Part shown: piece after piece, positions 57,164 through 64,000 of the stretch | Layout of the letters: every line of letters starts with the position of its first letter | Numbering within the stretch: the first letter of the stretch is position 1 | DNA from: an uncultured Alphaproteobacteria bacterium | Lineage (GTDB): Bacteria > Pseudomonadota > Alphaproteobacteria > GCA-2731375 | Direction of reading: 5' to 3' | NCBI GenBank assembly: GCA_951812805.1 | Contig: CATOSZ010000001.1 | Location: forward strand, 620,001 to 684,000 | Length of the DNA stretch: 64,000 bases | The notes under the pieces: model-generated | Databases searched by the model: none | What the model was told of the DNA's origin: nothing | Seen by the model: only the letters and a program-made list of their open reading frames with translations | Made by a program: the position numbers and the translations under genes

Positions 57164-57748
57164 ATGCAAACTCGACAATCTAATCGTGGTGTCGAAGGTC
57201 ATCGAGGAGCAATTCTCGGCATACGACGGCTCGTCCGTGATGAAGAGGGTGCGTCCGCAGTCGAATTCGCCTTTATTGGGCCCATTATCCTCGTCATGAT
57301 GATCGCGATCATCGAGTTCGGCCAAATGATGTTCGCCCTCGTGAACCTTCAGTTCACTGCCGATCAGGCCGGTCGGGAGGTCATGGCGCATTTCACCCGC
57401 GAGTATTTCACGGAAACCGATGCGGCGGGATGTTATACAAAGGCAGGTGAGGTTCCAACAACGACGGAATTCGGTAACCTGACGACTTGCGTCACCGGGG
57501 CGGTTCAGAGCTATATCAATGACAATATCATCGGCATGCAGGTCGCGGACATTACCGTCACGTCCACCGTTCCCGTCGCTCCGACAAGCACCGACGCTGG
57601 TGGGAATCCAATCAATGGACCGGGCTTCGTGAGGGTCCAGCTCAGCTACAATTACAGGTTCATCATCCCAATAATAAACAACCTGATGAATCGAGATATG
57701 CTGCTTTATGCTGAGACCCGTGTGCCTCTCGTTTGGTATCGGGCTTAA
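57164..57748 (+). CDS. TadE-like pseudopilin/pilus assembly protein (second)
   Basis: 194 residues. The hallmark anchor GASAVEFAFIGPIILVMM (with Glu) is followed by a periplasmic domain with a Cys pair (AAGCYTK, LTTCVTG). GTG 57161 is an alternative start. Last gene of the tad cluster in this window; the secretion ATPase and flp pilin genes are not here. Confidence 0.85.
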   Translation: MQTRQSNRGVEGHRGAILGIRRLVRDEEGASAVEFAFIGPIILVMMIAIIEFGQMMFALVNLQFTADQAGREVMAHFTREYFTETDAAGCYTKAGEVPTTTEFGNLTTCVTGAVQSYINDNIIGMQVADITVTSTVPVAPTSTDAGGNPINGPGFVRVQLSYNYRFIIPIINNLMNRDMLLYAETRVPLVWYRA

Positions 57749-57863
57749 CTGAAGGTGCACTGACCGGTCGTTCATGTCAGCATCTGAGCCCACCCGGATC
57801 TAGCGTAGTATGCCTGCAAGAGGCGACGACCCCCGCCCACACCTACCGCCCAGCTGCACCGAC

Positions 57864-59165
57864 ATGCGGATCAACGGCGTAGGTATTGTTTCGTTCTGCA
57901 TCGCCCTAGGCTTCGTCGTCGCAACGCCCGACATCGATTTCGGGCATGGCGTCGTCATCCTCGTAGCTGCCTATGCCCTTCCGATCATAATCCTCGAAGC
58001 CCTGATCCTGAAGACCTGGGCGCGTTCCTCGACCGGCCTGGATTTCAGCCGGGGGCCGATACGCCACTGGCCGCGGATCGGAATGAAGATTCTTGGTGTC
58101 TATGCCACGTTCGGCCTCGTTTTTGGGTTCTACTGGGTCTTTCCCCATTACGACTTCGGCCAACGCGGCGACGTATCGTACTACTGGAACTTCCTGCGTG
58201 ATTTTGCCCCGCTCTTCGTGTTGCTCGCACCCGTCTACGTCTGGCTTATCGATGGCTATCTGCGCCGTCCTCGTGACGTCTACTGGCAGGTCGGTGCCCT
58301 GCTCCTACTTCGGCGGTCGGAGGTCGACGGTTCGGAAATCGCCCAGCATCTGCTCGGTTGGCTGGTGAAAGCCTTCTTCCTGCTGTTGATGTTCAGCTTC
58401 ACGGTGGATCATCTTAGGGGCGTCGTCGGCATCAATCTCTACCGTGAACCGCACAGCTGGCTCGGTGCTTACAAATTGGTTCACAGCGTCATTTTTCTGC
58501 TGGATGTCATTCCCGCGGCGGCGGGCTATTTGCTGACGTTCCGTATTTTCGATTCCCATATCCGCAGCACCGACCCGACGGCCTTCGGCTGGATGGTCTG
58601 CCTGATGTGCTACCCCCCGTTCTGGGGAACCTTCGACGTCGAGTTTTTCAACTACGGCGGCGGCGGGAATTGGGTAACGCATCTCAGAGACGCCGGGTTC
58701 CTCTTCCCGGTCTGGGGTGTGTTGATGCTCGGTTTCGAGAGCGTCTACATCTGGGCAACCGTGATCTTCGGCATTCGCTTCTCCAACTTGACTCACCGTG
58801 GGATCATCACCAAAGGCCCCTATCGTTTCACCAAACACCCGGCCTATGTCTCCAAGAACATCTCCTGGTGGCTGATCAGCATGCCCTTCATTTCCGCAGC
58901 ACCACTCGAAGCCTTCCGCCTCTGCCTGCTGCTGCTCGGCGTCAACGCCATCTACTATTTCCGCGCCAAGACCGAGGAACGCCATCTCTCACGCGATCCC
59001 GCCTACGTCGCCTACGCCCTGGCGATGAACCAACGTAGCGTTTTCCGACCGTTGGCACGCCTGCTGCCCTTCCTGGTCTACAAGCCCAACCCCGTACCGC
59101 TTTCGCCGACGATGCCGGACATCGACTATGAGGGAACAACGACCGTGGCCAGACCCGGCGCCTGA
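57864..59165 (+). CDS. Isoprenylcysteine carboxyl methyltransferase-like membrane protein
   Basis: About 433 residues and roughly ten membrane helices. The C-terminal part has the ICMT/PEMT-type SAM-binding signature: GPYRFTKHPAYVSKNISWW and, later, RAKTEERHLSRDPAYVAYA. The N-terminal two thirds is an additional membrane domain that I do not recognise. It may methylate a lipid or a membrane-bound acceptor. Start uncertain; ATG 57810 would add 18 residues. Confidence 0.72.
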   Translation: MRINGVGIVSFCIALGFVVATPDIDFGHGVVILVAAYALPIIILEALILKTWARSSTGLDFSRGPIRHWPRIGMKILGVYATFGLVFGFYWVFPHYDFGQRGDVSYYWNFLRDFAPLFVLLAPVYVWLIDGYLRRPRDVYWQVGALLLLRRSEVDGSEIAQHLLGWLVKAFFLLLMFSFTVDHLRGVVGINLYREPHSWLGAYKLVHSVIFLLDVIPAAAGYLLTFRIFDSHIRSTDPTAFGWMVCLMCYPPFWGTFDVEFFNYGGGGNWVTHLRDAGFLFPVWGVLMLGFESVYIWATVIFGIRFSNLTHRGIITKGPYRFTKHPAYVSKNISWWLISMPFISAAPLEAFRLCLLLLGVNAIYYFRAKTEERHLSRDPAYVAYALAMNQRSVFRPLARLLPFLVYKPNPVPLSPTMPDIDYEGTTTVARPGA

Positions 59166-59222
59166 TCCGCCGTTCTTCCCCTCGCCGAAGTGATATGGTC
59201 GCCCTCGCCCTCAATCGGACAG

Positions 59223-61436
59223 ATGCCCTTCGAGATGGACAACGCGCGCCCTGAGAGAAGGACCCTCCTCCCTCTGCTCTGCCTGACCATCGGCCTCAGT
59301 GCCGCGCTGGTCATTGCGGTGCAACCGATGTTCACGAAGATGGTGCTACCGCTGTTCGGCGGCGGGCCGGAGGTCTGGAGTGCGGCCGTGCTGTTCTTCC
59401 AGACCATGCTGCTTCTGGGCTACCTCTATGTCCACCTGACGACGCGCTGGCTGGGCGAGCGCCTCCAAGCCTACCTTCATCTTCTGTTGCTGGCCGGCGC
59501 GATCTGGATGCTTCCGATCGGTATCGGCGAGGGGTGGGATAGCGGCCATGAAACCTCACCGCTCTTCCGCCTGTTCGGGCTTTTCGCCACTGCTCTCGGC
59601 CTGCCCTTCCTCGCCCTCGCCGCCACCGCACCCCTCCTGCAACGATGGTTCTCGCTAAGCGGACATCCAGCGGCACATGATCCCTATTTTCTCTATGCCG
59701 CCAGCAACGTCGGCAGTATCGGCGCGCTGCTGAGTTATCCCCTGCTGCTCGAGCCGCTGCTGCGACTGGATGAACAGAACTGGCTATGGACCGGTCTCTT
59801 CGGCCTGCTGGCCGGCCTCGTCGTGCTCTGTGCGTTCCGGCTTCTGATCCGCATCCCGGAGGAAAGTCCAAGTCACGCCGCGGCGCCGGCCCCGGTGAGC
59901 TGGGCGCGGCGCGGGCATTGGATCATCCTCGCCTTTGTGCCCTCGACCTTGCTGCTCGGCGTCACCCGGCATATCTCGACAGACATCGCGGCGGTGCCAC
60001 TGCTCTGGGTGATCCCGCTGACGCTCTACCTGCTCAGCTTCGTCCTGGTCTTCGCACGCAAGCCGCCGCTGAAACATGCCTGGATGGTCCGCGCACAACC
60101 CCTTTTCTTGACCCTCCTCGCGGTCACCTTCTGGTCCTCGAAATGGCCACCGGAAATCTATTTCACCATCCATGTCGGTACGTTCTTCGTCACCGCCATG
60201 GTTTGCCACGGCGAACTGAACGCCCGGCGCCCGGCGGCCGAGAACCTGACCGAATTCTATCTGTGGCTGGCCTTCGGCGGCGCGCTCGGTGGCATCTTCA
60301 CCGTTGTCGTCGCCCCACTCGTTTTCGATCGGATCTGGGAATACCCCATCGCCCTCATCGTCGCCTGCCTGATCCGTCCATCCCGGAACGCACGAGAGGC
60401 GCGCCCGAACTGGCGAGACCTGCTCTGGCCGGTGGTGATTTTCCTGCTTTTCGCGTTGCCGCTATTGCTGAGTGGCGTGAAGGCTGCCGACTTCAGCGCT
60501 CTCGAGAGGATCAGCATCCTTGCCGGTCTGGCGATCGCCGTCTTCTTGTCACGGACGCGTCCGGTTCGTTTTGGCCTCGCTGTCGGCGTGGCGTTGTCCG
60601 CGACCCTGCTGCTCGTCTCATGGACCGGCGTGATCGAACGCGCCCGCAGTTTCTATGGCATCCACACCGTCGCCATCAGCAAGGACGGGGCCTATCGCTT
60701 TCTCATCCATGGAACGACCGTCCAGGGTGCCCAGCATGTCGATCCTAAGTTCCGCCGCGCGCCTCTCACCTACTACCACCGCGACGGCCCGCTGGGCCAA
60801 TTGTTCAACGCCTATCCAGGTTTCGCCCAAGTCGGCGTCGTCGGCCTCGGAGCCGGAGCCTCGGCCTGCTATCGTCGACCGGGAGAAGCTTGGAGTTTCT
60901 ATGAGATCGACACGAGCGTCATTGCCCTCGCCACGGACGCGCAATTCTTCACCTATCTCTCCGATTGCGCGCCCGAGGCACCGATTATTCCTGGTGACGG
61001 ACGCCTGTCTCTGGCGAGAGAACCGGATGGCCATTTCGACTTCCTCTTCATCGATACTTACAGTTCCGATTCAATCCCCGTTCACATGCTGACCCGCGAG
61101 GCGTTCGCCCTTTACGCCCGCAAACTTCGCCCTGGCGGGCTGTTGTTGGCCCACATTACCAACCGGCATTTGTCGCTGGAGCCCGTCGTCGTCAATGCCG
61201 CCGCCGCGGCCGGACTGACGGCCCGCGTACAGACCTTCGAGGCCGAGCACACGGCGAAGCGCGACGGCTCCGATCTCGGGCGTGCCTATTCTTCCCAGTT
61301 CGTCGCCATGGCCCCGGATCCCGCCAACCTCCGGTTTCTCGATTCCAACCCGGCCTGGCGACGCACGTTCCCGACGGCCGGCCAACGCCCCTGGACCGAC
61401 GACTACGCCGACCTCGTCGGCGCGCTCCGCTGGTAG
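59223..61436 (+). CDS. Membrane-fused spermidine synthase-like protein
   Basis: About 737 residues. The N-terminal ~490 residues hold some 12 membrane helices in the 'fused MFS/spermidine synthase' style (AVQPMFTKMVLPLFGGGPEVW, LYAASNVGSIGALLSYP). The C-terminal ~240 residues are a spermidine synthase-like Rossmann methyltransferase fold (VGVVGLGAGASACY, YEIDTSVIALA, FDFLFIDTYSSDSIP). The activity of this family is not established. ATG 59223 or 59235 is likely; a GTG at 59190 is also open. Confidence 0.82.
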   Translation: MPFEMDNARPERRTLLPLLCLTIGLSAALVIAVQPMFTKMVLPLFGGGPEVWSAAVLFFQTMLLLGYLYVHLTTRWLGERLQAYLHLLLLAGAIWMLPIGIGEGWDSGHETSPLFRLFGLFATALGLPFLALAATAPLLQRWFSLSGHPAAHDPYFLYAASNVGSIGALLSYPLLLEPLLRLDEQNWLWTGLFGLLAGLVVLCAFRLLIRIPEESPSHAAAPAPVSWARRGHWIILAFVPSTLLLGVTRHISTDIAAVPLLWVIPLTLYLLSFVLVFARKPPLKHAWMVRAQPLFLTLLAVTFWSSKWPPEIYFTIHVGTFFVTAMVCHGELNARRPAAENLTEFYLWLAFGGALGGIFTVVVAPLVFDRIWEYPIALIVACLIRPSRNAREARPNWRDLLWPVVIFLLFALPLLLSGVKAADFSALERISILAGLAIAVFLSRTRPVRFGLAVGVALSATLLLVSWTGVIERARSFYGIHTVAISKDGAYRFLIHGTTVQGAQHVDPKFRRAPLTYYHRDGPLGQLFNAYPGFAQVGVVGLGAGASACYRRPGEAWSFYEIDTSVIALATDAQFFTYLSDCAPEAPIIPGDGRLSLAREPDGHFDFLFIDTYSSDSIPVHMLTREAFALYARKLRPGGLLLAHITNRHLSLEPVVVNAAAAAGLTARVQTFEAEHTAKRDGSDLGRAYSSQFVAMAPDPANLRFLDSNPAWRRTFPTAGQRPWTDDYADLVGALRW

Positions 61437-61476
61437 CCCCTGGCCAAGCCCGCCCACCTGCGATATCCATAGCGGT

Positions 61477-61571
61477 GGAAGGGAATGTCGTCCGGTGGCG
61501 GCCCCGGTCTTCAAAACCGGTGAGGGGCGCGAGGCGTGCCTGGTGGGTTCGACCCCCACTCCTTTCCGCCA
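61477..61571 (+). tRNA. selC: Selenocysteine tRNA (anticodon UCA), selC
   Basis: 95 nt. 8-bp acceptor GGAAGGGA / TCCTTTCC with a G discriminator and encoded CCA, anticodon loop CTTCAAA (TCA), long variable arm (GAGGGGCGCGAGGCGTGCCT) and T-arm GGTGGGTTCGACCCCCAC. The extended acceptor, long variable arm and UCA anticodon are diagnostic of tRNA-Sec. Confidence 0.96.
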
Positions 61572-61790
61572 AACCATCCCCATCCGGTGATGAGCGCCGG
61601 GCGGGAGAGATCTGGGACCCGGTGGGTTCGCGCCGTGGGCGCGGCGGGCGGGGCTCGACGGCGCGGGATGTGCCGAGGACGATTGTCGACCAGAACCTCG
61701 TTTCGTCGACGACGGCCCGGCAGACCCCCGCGCCGCGCGTGACGACTGCCATGTCATGGCGGTGGTGCGCCGGCGCGAGGGTGAGGAAAC
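61572..61790 (+). other. Spacer between selC and selD
   Basis: 219 bp with no convincing gene. An extended open frame here is a shadow of the selD fusion gene. It could contain the selD promoter; nothing clear is seen. Confidence 0.4.
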
Positions 61791-64000
61791 GTGCAGCAAT
61801 CGGTGCCTGTGGCCCGAGACATCGTTCTCGTCGGTGGTGGTCATTCCCATGTCGCGGTCGTCAAGAGCTTCGCGATGAAGCCGGTGCCGGGCGTGCGCCT
61901 GACCGTGGTCAGCCGCGACGTCGTGACGCCCTACTCCGGTATGCTGCCGGGCCTGCTCGCCGGCCACTACACCGCCGCCGAGGCCCATGTCGATCTTCGA
62001 CCGCTCTGCCGCTTCGCCGACGCCCGGCTCTATCACGCCGGCGTCACCGAGATCGATCCCGACGCCCGGGTGCTGCGAACGGCGGACCGACCCGACATCC
62101 CCTACGACCTGCTCTCGATCGATATCGGCTCCAGCCCCGACGGCGGGGCGATTGCCGGCGTCGAGGCGGCGATCCCGGTGAAACCCGTCGACGGCTTCCT
62201 CGCGCGCTGGGCCGAGGTGGAAGAGCGCCTGCTGGCGCGCCGGGACGATGCCCCCTTCCGCCTGCTGGTAATCGGCGCCGGCGCCGGCGGGGTGGAGCTG
62301 GCGCTCGCGCTGCACTGGCGGTTGGAACGCGCGCTGCGGGCCCAGGGCGGCGATCCGGCGCGCCTGCGTTTCACCATCGCCGCGGCCGAGCCCGCACCGC
62401 TGCCGACCCACGCGCCTTCGGTGCAACGGCGCATGGCCGGGTTGCTGGCCGCCGGCAACATCGAGTTCCGCGCCGAGTGCCGGGTCACGGCGCTCGACGA
62501 CGGCATCGCCCGCCTCGCCGGCGGCGAGGAGATCGCCTTCGATGCCGCCGTGCTGACGACGCACGCCAAGGCCGCCCCCTGGCTCGCCGACACCGGCCTG
62601 GCGCTCGACGCGGACGGCTTCCTCGCGGTCGGCGAAACCTTGCAATCGACCAGCCACCCGAACGTCTTCGCCGCCGGCGACGTCGCCGCCTTCCAGCCCC
62701 GCCCGCTGCCGAAGTCGGGCGTCTATGCGGTCCGCCAGGGCCCCTATCTGGCGGAGAACCTGCGCCGCCTGATCCAGGGCCGCGCGCCCAGACCCTATCC
62801 CCCGCAATCGCGCACCCTGGCGCTGATGTCGGGTGGCGGGCGGCATGCCGTCGCCTCCTACGGCGCGCTATCCCTGCAAGGCGACTGGGTCTGGCGGCTG
62901 AAGGACTGGATCGACCGGCGCTGGATGGCCAAGTACCAGGACCTGCCGGCGATGGACAGCGGCGAGGCGGGCGACGGCGACACCCTCGCCATGCGTTGCG
63001 GCGGCTGCGGCGCCAAGGTGGCGAGCGCGGTGTTGAACCGGGTCCTCGCCCGTCTGAAGGCGGGGCCTGACGGCGCGGCGATCGACCTCGAGCAACCCGA
63101 CGACGCGGCCGTCATCACCACCCCCGCCAGCGGCCGGCTGCTGCAGACCGTCGACCATTTCCGCGCCTTCATCGACGACCCCTACCTTTTCGGGCTGATC
63201 GCCGCCAACCATTGCATGAGCGACATCCACGCCATGGGCGGCCGGCCGGTGAGCGCGCTCGCCATGGTCACCCTGCCTTACGCGGCGGAAGAAAAGCTGG
63301 AGGCGGACCTGGAGGCGCTACTGGCCGGCGCGCTTCGGGCGCTGGGGCGGGACGGTGCCCGGCTGATCGGCGGCCACACGGCGGAGGGCCCGGAACTCGC
63401 CTTCGGCCTGACCATCAACGGCGAGGTCGCGGCCGAGGCGATCCTGCGCAAGGGCGGCGCACGGGCGGGCGACGTGCTGGTCTTGAGCAAACCGCTCGGC
63501 ACCGGGGCGATCTTCGCCGCCGACATGGCGGGCGAGGCGGAGAGCGCGTGGGTCGAGGCCGCCTTCGCCAGCATGACGGCCAGCAACGGCCCGGCCGCCC
63601 GGATCCTGGCCGCCGCCGGCGCCGGCGCCATGACCGACGTTACGGGCTTCGGCCTGCTCGGCCATCTGATCGAGATGCTGAAAGCCTCCGGCACGACGGC
63701 CCGCCTCGATCCCGCCGCGCTGCCCACCCTGCCGGGGGCCGACACGCTGCTGGCGCGCGGCATCGCCAGCACCCTGCACCCCGCGAACGAGGCCTTCGCC
63801 GAGGTGCTGGCGCGGGACACCGACGCACCAGCCCTGCTGTTCGATCCGCAGACCGCGGGCGGCCTGCTGGCGAGCCTGCCGGCGGCCGCGGCCGACGATG
63901 CGATCAAGCAACTCACCGCGGCCGGCGTCACGGCGGCGGCGATCATCGGGCGGGTCGGGGGCCCCGCGAGGCCGGGCGAGGCGCTGGTCTCGCTCACCCC
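61791..64000 (+). CDS. selD: Selenide, water dikinase SelD fused to an NDH-like flavoprotein (partial, runs off the window)
   Basis: GTG 61791 (or GTG 61803), open through the window end. Residues ~1-380: pyridine nucleotide-disulfide oxidoreductase/NDH-2-like domain with FAD-binding VLVGGGHSHVAVVKSF, NAD-binding VIGAGAGGVELALAL and FAAGDVAAFQPRP. Residues ~400 onward: SelD, with the active-site GGCGAKV (Cys and Lys) and later VTGFGLLGHLIEM. SelD makes selenophosphate from selenide and ATP for Sec-tRNA and selenouridine synthesis. The oxidoreductase half may deliver reduced selenium. About 736 residues are visible; only the last few are missing. Confidence 0.92.
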   Translation, partial: MQQSVPVARDIVLVGGGHSHVAVVKSFAMKPVPGVRLTVVSRDVVTPYSGMLPGLLAGHYTAAEAHVDLRPLCRFADARLYHAGVTEIDPDARVLRTADRPDIPYDLLSIDIGSSPDGGAIAGVEAAIPVKPVDGFLARWAEVEERLLARRDDAPFRLLVIGAGAGGVELALALHWRLERALRAQGGDPARLRFTIAAAEPAPLPTHAPSVQRRMAGLLAAGNIEFRAECRVTALDDGIARLAGGEEIAFDAAVLTTHAKAAPWLADTGLALDADGFLAVGETLQSTSHPNVFAAGDVAAFQPRPLPKSGVYAVRQGPYLAENLRRLIQGRAPRPYPPQSRTLALMSGGGRHAVASYGALSLQGDWVWRLKDWIDRRWMAKYQDLPAMDSGEAGDGDTLAMRCGGCGAKVASAVLNRVLARLKAGPDGAAIDLEQPDDAAVITTPASGRLLQTVDHFRAFIDDPYLFGLIAANHCMSDIHAMGGRPVSALAMVTLPYAAEEKLEADLEALLAGALRALGRDGARLIGGHTAEGPELAFGLTINGEVAAEAILRKGGARAGDVLVLSKPLGTGAIFAADMAGEAESAWVEAAFASMTASNGPAARILAAAGAGAMTDVTGFGLLGHLIEMLKASGTTARLDPAALPTLPGADTLLARGIASTLHPANEAFAEVLARDTDAPALLFDPQTAGGLLASLPAAAADDAIKQLTAAGVTAAAIIGRVGGPARPGEALVSLT

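Noticed and set aside
61475-63070. Long + strand open frame overlapping selC and selD
   Set aside because: It runs through the tRNA-Sec and in another frame of selD; the sequence is Arg-rich with no family resemblance. The true frame starts at GTG 61791.

Overview
This is a GC-rich 64 kb window with dense bidirectional gene packing. Gene content points to an alphaproteobacterium, probably of the Rhodospirillales: an OmpR/EnvZ pair beside a MarR regulator and a divergent ilvE, a two-domain TadG-type protein, a 2-hydroxyacyl-CoA lyase, a class III CoA transferase, and a SelD fused to an NADH-dehydrogenase-like domain. The taxonomic call is inference from gene content, not from a marker gene.

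Layout. 1-12981 is a mobile region. Two copies of one IS21-family element (istA/istB) lie in inverted orientation with their left ends facing inward. They enclose about 7.65 kb that holds a six-PAS histidine kinase, a stand-alone receiver, a receiver-adenylate cyclase, and a convergent YHS-domain secreted protein. A group II intron with class C features sits immediately after the terminator hairpin of the YHS gene. The visible tail of the right-hand IS carries a terminator, a degraded IS256-type transposase end and a ~107-nt imperfect palindrome. 13022-21876 holds a lipocalin-like protein, a flippase-like membrane protein, an enolase-superfamily enzyme with an alpha/beta hydrolase, a quinone oxidoreductase, a marR-ompR-envZ-like operon divergent from ilvE, and a Sel1-repeat protein. 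At 22027-25699 an RND/MMPL exporter gene is split by an IS630-family insertion.

26110-35496 is catabolic and cofactor-related: 2-hydroxyacyl-CoA lyase, class III CoA transferase, GNAT, Baeyer-Villiger-type monooxygenase, amidase, glutathione transferase, RibF and a MaoC hydratase. 35727-36984 is cheY-cheZ. 37029-44187 holds a HAD phosphatase, M17 aminopeptidase, MarR-like regulator with NlpC/P60 peptidase, a 2-hydroxyacid dehydrogenase with a split TPP decarboxylase, a universal stress protein and a DUF3237 protein. 44258-49342 combines phospholipid-headgroup enzymes (CDP-alcohol phosphatidyltransferase, CdsA), a SyrD/PvdE-like ABC exporter and EttA. 49414-54701 holds a CHASE4-like kinase with its receiver, then acyl-CoA synthetase, SDR and HAD genes. 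54988-57748 is a TadG/TadE/TadE surface-pilus module. It is followed by an isoprenylcysteine-methyltransferase-like protein and a membrane-fused spermidine synthase-like protein. The window closes with tRNA-Sec (selC) and the 5' part of the selD fusion gene, so the organism probably makes selenoproteins.

The most useful cross-cutting observation is that five genes (adenylate cyclase C-terminus, IS630 transposase, cheZ, DUF3237, tadG) are each broken by what looks like loss of one base in a homopolymer run. All five read through perfectly when one base is restored. This suggests either homopolymer undercalling in the assembly or slippage mutations, and it should be resolved before any of these genes is called a pseudogene. 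Best candidates for interesting biology are the PAS-kinase/duplicated-receiver/cyclase module inside the IS21 pair, the intron at a terminator, and the CheZ whose C-terminus resembles the CheY-binding peptide of FliM.
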